This document shows positions 34,909 through 43,870 of a stretch of DNA of 64,000 bases, one piece after another. The position numbers were made by a program, and so were the translations under genes. The notes beneath the pieces are model-generated. The model was not told where the DNA came from and searched no databases. It saw only the letters and a list, made by a program, of their open reading frames with translations. The stretch comes from Crenobacter caeni (GTDB taxonomy: Bacteria; Pseudomonadota; Gammaproteobacteria; Burkholderiales; Chromobacteriaceae): contig NZ_JAAGAA010000003.1 of assembly GCF_010435965.1 (NCBI RefSeq), positions 1 through 64,000 on the forward strand, read 5' to 3'. Within the stretch, counting starts at the first letter, position 1. Each line of letters begins with the position of its first letter.

Positions 34909-36066
34909 TCAGGCGAACAGCCGCAGCGCGGCGACGCTGCCCGGCGCGATGCCACGGTCGTCCATGCTGCCGTAAATCTGCACCAGCTGCGCACGGATGC
35001 GCGCGAGGCTCTGCGCGGTCAGCGGCCGGCGCTTGTCGTCGACCAGCGCTGCGTCGAATTCGGCGGCGAGCTGGCGGCAGAAGTCGACCGCGCGGTCGAA
35101 CACGTCGATGGCGCCGGCGACGCGCGGCACGTCGTAGAGCAGGGTGAGCCCGGCAAAACGCTGGTCGATCAGGTTATGGTAGGTGAACGGCTTCTGGTCG
35201 GCCGCGGTCAGCGAATAGAGCGTGTTGCCCGAATCGGACAGGTAGTGGAAGGCGCCGTCCGGTTCGAGCTCGAGGCCGTAGGCCTCGGCGAAGCTCCTGA
35301 GGCGCGCGCCCTCGATCGGGCTGGCCGGGACGATATTGATGCCGATCAGGATGTCGACGTTGGCGCAGAAGGCGTCGAGTTCGCGCGCGCACGCCAGTTT
35401 CTGCTGGTGCTGCGGGAAGCTTGCCTTGGCGCCGTGCGCGGTGGCGTATTCGTTCACCTGCGCGCAGAAATTCGCCAGGTCGTCCTCGGACAGCGCGCCG
35501 CTGCGGTCGACCAGTTGCAGGCCGACGTTCAGCTGGCGGTAGCGCACGCCGGGCAGCGCCTCGGCCGGCTTCCACAGGCCGCGCTCGGTGCGGCCGATCA
35601 GCTGCACGCGCTTGGCAACCGCGAAGCGCGGCAGCGCGGCCAGCTCGTACGGGCGCTCGAACACGATCTCGGCGATGAAGTCGAGCGAGGGGTCGAGCAT
35701 CGCGGTGACCAGCGCCTGATGGTCGTCGTGGTCGAACGCTTCCAGTTCGGCTTCGGCCTCAGGCTCGGGCGCGTCGAATTCGACCGGCTGCGCCGACTGG
35801 ACCGCTTGCACCGCCGGCATGTCCAGGGGCTCGTCGAGGTCGGGCAAGGGCAGGGGGTCGTCGTCGATCACCGGCTCGAGCCTGTCGTGGCGCGCGCCGT
35901 CGCGGACGTTGTTTTTCGGCACGTCAAGCAGCACGTCGTCGTGCTCGCGCGCGAAAGCCTGGCGTGTCTTCTGCTTGAAGCGCCATTCCTGGTAGAAGTT
36001 GAAGCCCAGCACCAGCGCGATAAACGCGGCGCCCAGCACCAGCAAGCCGATCTGTAATTCGCTCAT
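34909..36066 (-). CDS. zipA: Cell division protein ZipA homologue
   Basis: This 385-residue divisome protein anchors FtsZ to the inner membrane. It has one N-terminal span (about residues 5-23, ELQIGLLVLGAAFIALVLGF), a charged and acidic/proline-rich linker (about 45-115), and a C-terminal FtsZ-binding domain. That domain includes LDFIAEIVFERPYELAALPR and FHYLSDSGNTLYSLTAAD. The assignment rests on topology, domain features and the smc-zipA-ligA gene order; ZipA proteins diverge strongly in sequence. The ATG at 36066 gives the standard MSELQ start. Here the gene is separated from smc by two unrelated genes. Confidence 0.85.
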   Translation of the reverse strand: MSELQIGLLVLGAAFIALVLGFNFYQEWRFKQKTRQAFAREHDDVLLDVPKNNVRDGARHDRLEPVIDDDPLPLPDLDEPLDMPAVQAVQSAQPVEFDAPEPEAEAELEAFDHDDHQALVTAMLDPSLDFIAEIVFERPYELAALPRFAVAKRVQLIGRTERGLWKPAEALPGVRYRQLNVGLQLVDRSGALSEDDLANFCAQVNEYATAHGAKASFPQHQQKLACARELDAFCANVDILIGINIVPASPIEGARLRSFAEAYGLELEPDGAFHYLSDSGNTLYSLTAADQKPFTYHNLIDQRFAGLTLLYDVPRVAGAIDVFDRAVDFCRQLAAEFDAALVDDKRRPLTAQSLARIRAQLVQIYGSMDDRGIAPGSVAALRLFA

Positions 36067-36123
36067 GCCAGCCCTATCCGCAATGCGGCAGATTAAACAT
36101 TGTCCGCCAGTATACCAAAGCAG

Positions 36124-36146
36124 GGCACGCAATCCGCGTGCCTTTT
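36124..36146. terminator. Hairpin terminator between the TonB-like gene and zipA
   Basis: GGCACGC (36124-36130) and GCGTGCC (36136-36142) form a 7-bp stem with a 5-nt loop. TTTT follows on the plus strand and CTGCTTTGG on the minus strand. It lies just after the TonB-like stop and ahead of the zipA promoter region. Confidence 0.6.
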
Positions 36147-36159
36147 GCCGCAATGCATC

Positions 36160-36885
36160 TCAATTGGCCTGCTCGAAGCGGATCGGCACGTCCACGCTGT
36201 CCTCGACGGCGACGCCGCCTTGCCTTGCCGGCACGAAGCGCCAGCGCCCCACCGCCTCGCGCGCCGCGCGGTCCAGCCGGGGGTAGCCGCTGCCTTGTAT
36301 CACGCTCACCTCGAGCGCGCGCCCGTCGGCACCGACGCGTACGCGCAACACGACGCGACCCTGCTCGCCGAGCGCGCGTGAGCGCTCCGGGTAGACGGGC
36401 TTGGGGTTGGCGGCGAGCGCGGCGCGCCAGTCGACGCCCTGGCGCGCCGCGCCAGCGCCGTCCGCAGTAGTGCCCGGCCCGCCCGTGGCAGGCGCGGCGG
36501 GCGCCTTGCCCGTATCTGCCGGTGCTGCCGCCGCGCTGCCGGCGGCCGGCGTAGGCGTGGGCGGGCGTTCAGTGGCGGGGGCCGGGCGTGCGACGCTTGC
36601 CTGCGCCTTGGGGGGCGCTGCCGCGTGCGGTCTGGGCGCAGATGGCCGCGCGGGGAGCGTGGCGGGCTGCGGCCGGGGCGGGGCCGCTTGTGCGGGCGGT
36701 GCGGGGCGAGCAGCTGGGGAGGCCGGAGCCTGGCCTGCCGGCGCCGCCGGCACGGGCAGCAGGCTGACGCTCAGGGGGCGCGGCGGGGGAGCGCCCACGG
36801 CGAAGGCGCCTGCGAGCGCCGCGGCCGCCAGTGCGTGCAGGGTCAGCGAGGCGGCCAGCGGCCAGCGTCGGGCGAGGCGTTTCAT
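36160..36885 (-). CDS. TonB-like energy transducer protein
   Basis: The 241-residue protein has a TonB plan. A single N-terminal span (about residues 9-30, with a histidine in SLTLHALAAAALAGAF like the TonB SxxxH motif) is followed by a long alanine/proline-rich periplasmic spacer (about 33-155). The C-terminal TonB domain contains PVYPERSRALGEQGRVVLRV, GSGYPRLDRAA and the closing WRFVPARQGG. TonB proteins carry proton-motive energy to outer-membrane receptors. No exbB, exbD or receptor gene is adjacent. Instead its start codon overlaps the stop of a nitrate transporter gene (TGATG), which is an unusual pairing. Confidence 0.78.
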   Translation of the reverse strand: MKRLARRWPLAASLTLHALAAAALAGAFAVGAPPPRPLSVSLLPVPAAPAGQAPASPAARPAPPAQAAPPRPQPATLPARPSAPRPHAAAPPKAQASVARPAPATERPPTPTPAAGSAAAAPADTGKAPAAPATGGPGTTADGAGAARQGVDWRAALAANPKPVYPERSRALGEQGRVVLRVRVGADGRALEVSVIQGSGYPRLDRAAREAVGRWRFVPARQGGVAVEDSVDVPIRFEQAN

Positions 36886-38255
36886 CAGCAACGAAGCTTT
36901 GCCCCGGCGCGCGCGTAGTGGCGCCACGCGACCCAGGTGCACGCGGCGTAGAACAGCAGGAACACGCCGAAGGCGGGCAGGAAGCTGCCGGTCAGGTGCA
37001 GCATGGTGCCGAAGGTCTCGGGGATCGCGAAGCCGGCGGCCGCCGCGAAGATGGAGCTCACGCTCATCGCCGCGGTGCCGTCGCGGGTGCCGCGCCGGTA
37101 CGCCTCGGCGACGTCATCGCCCGCGCTGCGGCCGGCCTTGAGCAGGAACACCTTGGGCGAGAGCTGGTAGGTCGCGCCGTTGCCGACGCCGGCGGCGATG
37201 AACAGCACCTGGCACAGCGCGAGAAAGCCCCAGAACGAGCCCACGCTTTCTTCGGTCGGCAAACAGGCGAAGAGGCCCAGGGTGGCCACGATCATCGAGG
37301 CGAAGCAGGCGATCGCGGTGACGCCGCCGCCGACGCGGTCGCCCAGCCAGCCGCCGAACGGGCGCACCAGCGCCGCCAGCATCGGGCCGACGAACAGGTA
37401 GGGGGTCGCGTCCTCCAGCGGAAACAGCGTGCGCGCCAACAGCGGGAACGCCGCGGCGAAGCCGAGGAAGGTGCCGTACGCGCCCATGTAGAGCAGGCAG
37501 ATCCGCCAGGTGTCGACGTCCTTCATCATCCGCCACTGGTCAAGCGGGGTCAGTCTGAGCTTGGGCAGGTCGTGGCTGAACAGGAAGCAGAGGACGGCGA
37601 CCGCGATGACGGGCAGCACCCACAGGTAGCCCGCGTTCTGCAGCCACACTTCGCGCACTTCGGCGCCCTGGCCCCAGATCTGCGGCGCGCCTGCGAGCGC
37701 GCCGAACAGTGGCAGCGAGATCGCCAGCGGGATCAGCAGCTGGGCGACCGACACGCCGAGGTTGCCGATGCCGGCGTTCAGCCCCATCGCCAGCCCCTTG
37801 ACCGACTTCGGGAAGAACAGCGCGGTGTTGGAGAGATGCGAGCTCGACGCGCCGCCACCGATGCCGCAACTGGCGCCGACGGCGAGCAGTAGCCAGAACG
37901 GGGTGGTCAAATCCTGCACCACCTGCGCGACGCCGACGGCCGGGATCAGCAGCAGCAGCGTCGAGATGCCCAGCCAGCGGCCGCCGCCGACCCAGCTCCA
38001 CACCGACGAATAGACGATGCGCATCAGTGCGCCGGTCAAGGGCGGGATCGCGACCAGCAGGAACTGCTGCTGCGAGGAAAGCACGAAGCCGACCGCCGGC
38101 AGGTTGACGACCACCATGCTCCACATCATCCACACATTGAAGTTCAGGTGCAGCGCGAGGATGGACAGCACGAGGTTGCGCCGCGCGATCGGTTCGCCGC
38201 GCGCGCGCCAGAAGACGATGTTTTCCGGTTCCCAGCGCCGGATGCTGACGGGCAT
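36885..38255 (-). CDS. narK: NarK-type nitrate/nitrite transporter (MFS)
   Basis: The 456-residue major-facilitator protein has about 12 membrane spans. The nitrate-porter signature is clear in GIGGGASSSHLSNTALFFPK, followed by SVKGLAMGLNAGIGNLGVSV. A second glycine-rich signature in the C-terminal half is FIAAGVGNGATYQLSPKVF. Such proteins import nitrate or exchange it for nitrite. No nitrate reductase genes are nearby. It starts at 38255, 95 bases downstream of smc, and its end overlaps the TonB-like gene. The two genes split the usual smc-zipA neighbourhood. Confidence 0.9.
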   Translation of the reverse strand: MPVSIRRWEPENIVFWRARGEPIARRNLVLSILALHLNFNVWMMWSMVVVNLPAVGFVLSSQQQFLLVAIPPLTGALMRIVYSSVWSWVGGGRWLGISTLLLLIPAVGVAQVVQDLTTPFWLLLAVGASCGIGGGASSSHLSNTALFFPKSVKGLAMGLNAGIGNLGVSVAQLLIPLAISLPLFGALAGAPQIWGQGAEVREVWLQNAGYLWVLPVIAVAVLCFLFSHDLPKLRLTPLDQWRMMKDVDTWRICLLYMGAYGTFLGFAAAFPLLARTLFPLEDATPYLFVGPMLAALVRPFGGWLGDRVGGGVTAIACFASMIVATLGLFACLPTEESVGSFWGFLALCQVLFIAAGVGNGATYQLSPKVFLLKAGRSAGDDVAEAYRRGTRDGTAAMSVSSIFAAAAGFAIPETFGTMLHLTGSFLPAFGVFLLFYAACTWVAWRHYARAGAKLRC

Positions 38256-38350
38256 TGCTGTCTGTTACTCCATGTCATGAAGCGGGGCGGCGGATTATCC
38301 GGCTATCGCCCGCGCGGCCGCCTTGCGGCAGATCAAGTATGCCTTGTGCG

Positions 38351-41300
38351 TCAGGAGGTTTCGCGCAGCCGGAGCGCCTCGACGATGTCGACGGCGACGA
38401 TGCGGCTGACCCCCTTCTCCTGCATAGTCACGCCAACCAGCTGTTCGGCCATTTCCATGGTCAGCCGGTTATGGCTGATATAGAGGAACTGCGTGTTGGC
38501 CGACATCTGCTTGACCAGTTCGCAGAAGCGGCCGGTGTTGGCGTCGTCCAGCGGCGCGTCGACCTCGTCGAGCAGGCAGAACGGCGCCGGGTTCAGCGAG
38601 AACAGCGCGAACACCAGGCTCATCGCGGTCAATGCCTTCTCGCCGCCGGACAAGAGATGAATGGTGCTGTTCTTCTTGCCCGGCGGCTGCGCGATGATCT
38701 GCACGCCGGCGTCCAGGAGGTCGTCGCCGGTCAGTACCAGCTCGGCGCGGCCGCCGCCGAACAGGGTCGGGAAGAACTCGCTCATCTTGGTGTTGACCGC
38801 CGCGTAGGTGGTGGAGAGCAGGCCGCGCGTCTCCTCGTCGATGCGCGCGATCGCCTCCTCCAGCGTCGCCATCGCCTGCGTGAGGTCGGTGCGCTGCGCG
38901 GCCAGATACTCGCCGCGGTTGCGCGCCTCGGTCAGTTCCTCCAGCGCGGCGAGGTTGACCGCGCCCAGCGCCTCGATGGCACGGGCGAGGCGGGCGATCT
39001 CGGCGGCGAGTGCGGCGGGCTTGACCGCGTCGCTGAGCTGCTCGCGCAGCGCCGCCTCGTCAGCGCCGGCTTCCACCAGTTCCCCGGCGTAGCGCTCGAC
39101 GTTAAGCCTTGCTTCCTGGTGCCTGAGCAGCCACTGGCTGCGCGCCTCGCGCAGCTCGGGCAGGCGGGTGGCGAGCGCGTGGCTGGTGGCGGCGAGTTCC
39201 CGCTGCTGCGCGGTGAGCGCGTTCTGCGCGTCGCGGCAACTGGCGAGCGCCGCCTCGCGCGCCTCGCGCTCGGCGAGCGCCGCGTACAGGGCGTCCGGCG
39301 CGACGGTCTCCTCGACGGTTTCGGCCTCTTCCAACAGCGCCTGCAGCCGCTCGGCGAGCGCCTCTTCGCGCTCGGCCGCCTCCGCGGCGCGGCGCGCAAG
39401 CTCGGCACAGCGCTGGCGGGCGTCCTGCAAGGCGAGCGCGCATGCGTGCAGGCGCCGCTCGTCTTCGCGCGCGCGGCCGCGCACGGCTTCCTGCGCGCGG
39501 GAGGCCGCCTCGCGCGCTTCGCGCGCGGCCTCCAGCGCAAGCGTGACGTCTTCCAGCGCGAGTGCAGCCTCTTCGGCCTCGATGGCGGCCTCGTCGATCG
39601 AGCCTTGCGCGTGCTGCGTCTCGTCTGCGATGCGCGCGCGCTCGGCCGCGATCGCGTCGCCGCGCGCGGCGCCCTGGCGCGCCATCTGTTCGAGGCGTAC
39701 CGCCTCCAGGCTCGCGCTGGCGAGCGCCTCTTCCTGCCGGGTCAGCGCGCCCTTGAGCGCACGCAGCGCCTCGGCGCGCAGCCCCTGTTCGGCCGCGAGC
39801 GCGTCGCGCCGGCGGGTGAGCGTGTCGATCTGGGGCAGGCAGGCGTCGGCGCGCGCGCGCGCATCCGCAAGTTCCGCCTTGCGTTCGAGCAGCGAGCCGC
39901 CCACGTCGGCGCCGTGGTAGTGCACGCTCGCCGCGTCGACGCGGTGGCCCTCCGGCGTGATCCATGCGGTGCCCGGTGCGAGTTCGCCCCGGCGCGCGAG
40001 CGCGTCGTCAAGAGATTCGGCGCAGTAAAGCCCGGCAAGCCAGCCGGTGAGCGCCGGGCCGAACGGCGCGTCGGCCTGCGCGTGAGCAGCGAGTGCCTCG
40101 GCAGGAGCTACCGCCGCGCTGCCGGCTGCGCTGTCGACGACGGCGAGCGGCGCCGGCGGCGTAAAGTCGGGCAGCGCGCCCGCGCGCGCGGCGAGCCTGG
40201 CCGGCCCCAGCGCCGCTTCCACCGCGCGTTGCCAGCTTGGGGTGACCTCCAGCGACTGCCACAGCTGCGGCGCGGCTCCCAAGGCGTGTTGCGAGAGCGC
40301 CGTCTCCAGCGCGTCGCCCGCCGCCTCGCGCGCGATCAGCGCTGCGAGCGCGCCCGCCTCGGCGTCGGCGCGGGCGTGGCGGGCGCTAGCGTCGGCGAGC
40401 GCGTGTGCGAGCTGTTCGGCTTCGCGGGCGAGCGCGGCGAGCTTCTCCTCTTCGGAGGCCAGGCGCGCGCGCTGGGTCGCCAGATGCGCGCGCGCGGCGT
40501 CGGCGGCGGCCTGCGCGGCGGTGACCGCCTCCGGCTCGGGCAGCGCGAGCGCCGCGTGCTCCTCGTCGAGCGCCCGGCGGCGCGCCGCCAGGCGCGTGAG
40601 CGTGTCGGCGTGGTGGCGCTGGCTTTGCCCGGCCAGATCGCGCGCGCGGGTGAGCGCAGCCTCTCGGCTGGCAAGCTGGGTGAGCGCGGCGTCGGCCGCG
40701 GCAAAGCGCGCCTCGGCCTCGGGCAGGGCGTCGGCGCCCCCCTCGGCGGCGAGCTGCGCCTCTTCCTCGGCGAGCTGCGCCTCTTCCAGCCTGTGCCGCC
40801 ACTCGTCCTGATCGGCGGCGAGTGCGGTGCGCGTTTCGGCCAGTTGCTGGCGCTCGGCCTGCAGCTTCTGCGTTTCGCGTGTGATGCGCGCGCGCTGCTC
40901 GCCCTGGTGGCGCTGCTGCTCCTCCAGACGGGAGAGCAGGGCGCTCGCCTCGTACAGCGCCTGCTGCGCGACGTGCACCGCCTCGCCCGCGGCGAAGTGC
41001 GCCTCGCGGTTGCTGTCGAGCGCAATCTCCAGGCGCGTCTGCTCGGCCTCCTGCGCGGCTTCCTCGGTCTCGATGCGCGCCAGCTCAGTGCGCGCGGCGG
41101 CTTCCTGCGCGGCGGCTTCCTCGCGGCGGGCGAGCGCGAGCAGGTTCTGCTTGTCGGTCAGCGCGTGGCGCAAGTCGTGGTAACGGCCGGCGACTTCGGC
41201 CTGCGCCGACAGGTGCTCGACCTGGCGGGCGAGTTCCTGCTCGAGGTCGGCGATGCGCTCGAGGTTGTCGCGGGTATCGCGCAGGCGGTGTTCGGTCTCG

Positions 41301-41833
41301 CGGCGGCGCTCCTTGTAGCGCGACACGCCGGCGGCTTCCTCCAGGTAGGCGCGCAGCTCCTCCGGGCGCGCCTCGATGATGCGCGAGATCATGCCCTGTT
41401 CAATTACCGCGTAGCCGCGCGCGCCGACGCCGGTGCCGAGGAAGAGGTCGGTGATGTCGCGCCGGCGCACCTGCTGGCCGTTGATGTAGTAGCTCGACTC
41501 GCCCTGGCGGGTCAGCACCCGCTTGATCGCGACTTCGGCGTACTGCCCCCAGCTGCCGGCGAGGGTGTGGTCGGCGTTGTCGAACACCAGTTCTACCGAC
41601 GCGCGGCTGACCGGCTTGCGGGTGGTCGCGCCGTTGAAGATCACGTCCTGCATCGACTCGCCGCGCAGCTGCTTGGCGCTCGACTCGCCGAGCACCCAGC
41701 GCACCGCGTCGATCACGTTCGACTTGCCGCACCCGTTGGGGCCGATCACCGCGACCAGTTGGCCGGGCACCGGAATGGTGGTCGGGTCTACGAAGGATTT
41801 GAAGCCGGCAAGCTTGATATGGGTCAGGCGCAA
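38351..41833 (-). CDS. smc: Chromosome segregation protein SMC
   Basis: The 1160-residue condensin subunit organises and segregates the chromosome. The N-terminal ATPase has Walker A GPNGCGKSN (about residues 31-39). Two very long alanine/glutamate/arginine-rich coiled coils surround a hinge around the middle (about 490-640). The C-terminal lobe has LSGGEKALTAMSLVFAL and Walker B CLLDEVDAPLDDANTG. The start is TTG at 41833, giving the family N-terminus (M)RLTHIKLAGFKSFVDPT; an in-frame ATG-led extension to 42016 is non-family sequence. ScpA and ScpB genes are not in the window. Confidence 0.95.
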   Translation of the reverse strand: MRLTHIKLAGFKSFVDPTTIPVPGQLVAVIGPNGCGKSNVIDAVRWVLGESSAKQLRGESMQDVIFNGATTRKPVSRASVELVFDNADHTLAGSWGQYAEVAIKRVLTRQGESSYYINGQQVRRRDITDLFLGTGVGARGYAVIEQGMISRIIEARPEELRAYLEEAAGVSRYKERRRETEHRLRDTRDNLERIADLEQELARQVEHLSAQAEVAGRYHDLRHALTDKQNLLALARREEAAAQEAAARTELARIETEEAAQEAEQTRLEIALDSNREAHFAAGEAVHVAQQALYEASALLSRLEEQQRHQGEQRARITRETQKLQAERQQLAETRTALAADQDEWRHRLEEAQLAEEEAQLAAEGGADALPEAEARFAAADAALTQLASREAALTRARDLAGQSQRHHADTLTRLAARRRALDEEHAALALPEPEAVTAAQAAADAARAHLATQRARLASEEEKLAALAREAEQLAHALADASARHARADAEAGALAALIAREAAGDALETALSQHALGAAPQLWQSLEVTPSWQRAVEAALGPARLAARAGALPDFTPPAPLAVVDSAAGSAAVAPAEALAAHAQADAPFGPALTGWLAGLYCAESLDDALARRGELAPGTAWITPEGHRVDAASVHYHGADVGGSLLERKAELADARARADACLPQIDTLTRRRDALAAEQGLRAEALRALKGALTRQEEALASASLEAVRLEQMARQGAARGDAIAAERARIADETQHAQGSIDEAAIEAEEAALALEDVTLALEAAREAREAASRAQEAVRGRAREDERRLHACALALQDARQRCAELARRAAEAAEREEALAERLQALLEEAETVEETVAPDALYAALAEREAREAALASCRDAQNALTAQQRELAATSHALATRLPELREARSQWLLRHQEARLNVERYAGELVEAGADEAALREQLSDAVKPAALAAEIARLARAIEALGAVNLAALEELTEARNRGEYLAAQRTDLTQAMATLEEAIARIDEETRGLLSTTYAAVNTKMSEFFPTLFGGGRAELVLTGDDLLDAGVQIIAQPPGKKNSTIHLLSGGEKALTAMSLVFALFSLNPAPFCLLDEVDAPLDDANTGRFCELVKQMSANTQFLYISHNRLTMEMAEQLVGVTMQEKGVSRIVAVDIVEALRLRETS

Positions 41834-41969
41834 GGTGTTTCTTTCGCGGCGGCGAGTCAAAACGCCGATTCTAACGGCAAGCGCGTGCGCGCGCCGAACT
41901 TGGACGCAAGCGGCGATCGCCGCCCGGCCGGCCTTGCCCTTGCGTGCGCCGCGTACCCATAATGCGCAC

Positions 41970-42530
41970 ATGAGCGCGCTAAACCTTGCCCACCACTTCC
42001 TGATCGCCATGCCCAATATGGTCGACCCGCTGTTTGCCCGTTCGCTGATCTACCTGTGCGACCATGGCGAGCACGGAGCGATGGGGGTGATCGTCAACAA
42101 ACCCTCCGGCGTGCTGATGGCGCAGCTCTTTGAGCAGCTCGAACTGCCGCTGCCCGACACCCGCCTCGCCGCCGAGCCGGTGCTGTTCGGCGGGCCGGTG
42201 CAGACCGAACGCGGCTTCGTGCTGCACAGCCCGATCGGCTCGTGGCAGTCCAGCCTGGTCGTCGACGACGAACTGGCGCTGACCACCTCGAAAGACGTGC
42301 TGGTCGCCGTCTCCGAAGCGAACGGCCCCGAGCGCATGCTGGTGTCGCTCGGCTACTCGGGCTGGGAGAAGGGTCAACTGGAGGAAGAGCTGGCCGCTAA
42401 CGCGTGGCTGACCGTCGCCGCCGACCCGGCGGTGCTGTTTTCCTTGCCGGCGGACGCGCGCTACGACGCGGCGATCGCGCTATTGGGCTTCGACCCCATG
42501 CTGTTGTCGGGGGACGTCGGCCATGCCTGA
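41970..42530 (+). CDS. algH: YqgE/AlgH family protein
   Basis: The 186-residue protein has the DUF179 family features: [35 protein letters not shown] and the [13 protein letters not shown] motif. It is a cytosolic protein of unclear role, linked to alginate control in Pseudomonas. It is commonly followed by ruvX, and here the two overlap by 8 bases. It is divergent from smc, sharing a 136-bp promoter gap. Confidence 0.92.
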   Translation: MSALNLAHHFLIAMPNMVDPLFARSLIYLCDHGEHGAMGVIVNKPSGVLMAQLFEQLELPLPDTRLAAEPVLFGGPVQTERGFVLHSPIGSWQSSLVVDDELALTTSKDVLVAVSEANGPERMLVSLGYSGWEKGQLEEELAANAWLTVAADPAVLFSLPADARYDAAIALLGFDPMLLSGDVGHA

Positions 42531-42951
42531 AGGTTCGGTACTCGGCTTCGACTTCGGCGAGCGGCGCATCGGCGTCGCGCTGGGCGAGACGCTGATCGGC
42601 ATTGCCCACCCGCACGCGACGATAGACACCGTGGTCAACGACGAGCGCTTCGCGGCGATCGCACGGCTGATCACCGACTGGCAGCCGGTCGCGCTGGTGG
42701 TCGGCCTGCCGACCCACGCCGACGGCACGCCGCACGAGATGACGCGCCTCGCCACCCGCTTCGGCAACCGGCTGAAGAGCCGCTACGGCCTGCCGGTGTA
42801 TATGGTCGACGAGCGGCACACCTCGCAGGTCGCCGAGAGCATGCTGGGCGAAGCCGGCGTGCGCGGGCGCAAGCAAAAGCCGGTGCTCGACCAGGTCGCC
42901 GCACAGGCGATTTTGCAGTCGTTTTTCGACGGGCTCGGCGTCCCGCTGTAG
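42523..42951 (+). CDS. ruvX: YqgF/RuvX family nuclease (Holliday-junction resolvase-like)
   Basis: The 142-residue RNase H-fold protein starts with [17 protein letters not shown], containing the first catalytic aspartate. It also has [16 protein letters not shown], and [17 protein letters not shown] holds a further acidic residue. Family members process the 5' end of pre-16S rRNA in E. coli, and a resolvase role has been proposed. The start overlaps algH by 8 bases, a conserved coupling. A strong hairpin follows at 42996. Confidence 0.92.
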   Translation: MPEGSVLGFDFGERRIGVALGETLIGIAHPHATIDTVVNDERFAAIARLITDWQPVALVVGLPTHADGTPHEMTRLATRFGNRLKSRYGLPVYMVDERHTSQVAESMLGEAGVRGRKQKPVLDQVAAQAILQSFFDGLGVPL

Positions 42952-42995
42952 CGTGCGCGCCCGCCGCGCCGGCACTTTTCACCTTTTTGATCTAT

Positions 42996-43019
42996 AGCAG
43001 CCACCCGAGGGTGGCTGCT
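42996..43019 (+). terminator. Hairpin after ruvX
   Basis: AGCAGCCACCC (42996-43006) and GGGTGGCTGCT (43009-43019) form an 11-bp stem; the tight centre would open to a larger loop. GTGTTTC follows, a weak U tract. Confidence 0.65.
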
Positions 43020-43096
43020 GTGTTTCAATAGGGGCTGTTTCAAATCCGGCGCGGGCTAGGCCCGCGTGCAGCGCCGCTCGCCGGCCAGGAGGCCAG

Positions 43097-43855
43097 ATGC
43101 TCGCCATTATCGGCGGCAGGGGGCTCAACCACCTGCCCAACCTCGAAGTCACCCACCGTCAGGTGATCCGCACCCCGTACGGCGATCCGTCGTGCCCGCT
43201 GACCTACGGGCGCATCGGCGGCACCGGCGTGGTGTTCATGGCGCGCCACGGCTACGGCCACTCGTTCGCGCCGCACGAGATCAACTACCGCGCCAACCTG
43301 TGGGCGCTGCATTCGCAAGGCGTGCAGGGCGTGCTCGCCGTCGGCGCGGTCGGCTGCATCCGCGCCGACCTCGCGCCGGGCACGCTGGTGCTGCCGGACG
43401 ACATCATCGACTACACCTGGGGCCGCAAGCACACCTACTTCGACGGCCCCGACCAGCCGGTGGTGCACGCCGACTTCACCCGCCCGTACTGCCCGCAACT
43501 GCGCGCGCGCTTGCTGGCCGCAGCTGAAGCGCTCGGCGTGCCGCTCGCCACCGGCGCCACCTACGGCGTCACCCAGGGCCCGCGGCTGGAGACCCGCGCC
43601 GAGATCGCGCGCCTCGAGCGCGACGGTTGCGACGTGGTCGGCATGACCGGCATGCCCGAAGCCGCGCTCGCGCGCGAACTGAAGCTGCCGTACGCGCACC
43701 TGTGCCTGGTCGTCAACGACGCGGCGGGCAAGGGCGCGTCGCAGGAGAGCGTCGCCTTTGACCTGGTGCGCCTGTCGGCCGGCATGGACACCGTCGGCCA
43801 GCTGATCGAGGCGGTGTGCCGGGGTCCCAGCGCCGCGCCTTGCCCGACCGCTTGA
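43097..43855 (+). CDS. S-methyl-5'-thioinosine phosphorylase-like enzyme
   Basis: The 252-residue MTAP-type phosphorylase cleaves a 5'-methylthio nucleoside with phosphate, part of methionine-sulfur recycling. Family features are AIIGGRGLNHL, the phosphate-loop region FMARHGYGHSFAPHEINYR, and GPRLETRAEIARLERDGCD leading to VVGMTGMPEAALARELKL. Close resemblance to the Pseudomonas methylthioinosine phosphorylase type, including MTGMPEAALAREL, favours methylthioinosine over methylthioadenosine as substrate. AGGAGG lies just upstream of the ATG. The next gene begins 15 bases after its stop. Confidence 0.85.
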   Translation: MLAIIGGRGLNHLPNLEVTHRQVIRTPYGDPSCPLTYGRIGGTGVVFMARHGYGHSFAPHEINYRANLWALHSQGVQGVLAVGAVGCIRADLAPGTLVLPDDIIDYTWGRKHTYFDGPDQPVVHADFTRPYCPQLRARLLAAAEALGVPLATGATYGVTQGPRLETRAEIARLERDGCDVVGMTGMPEAALARELKLPYAHLCLVVNDAAGKGASQESVAFDLVRLSAGMDTVGQLIEAVCRGPSAAPCPTA

Positions 43856-43870
43856 ATATTGGAGAGCCCG

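Noticed and set aside
38255-41962. A very long open frame on the plus strand opposite smc
   Set aside because: High-GC coding DNA leaves long open antisense frames; the translation is low-complexity (Arg, Ala, Gly, Leu) with no family features, while the minus strand encodes an intact SMC.
41834-42016. ATG-led extension of smc
   Set aside because: The extra residues are not SMC-like and overlap the divergent algH start; the TTG at 41833 gives the exact family N-terminus.
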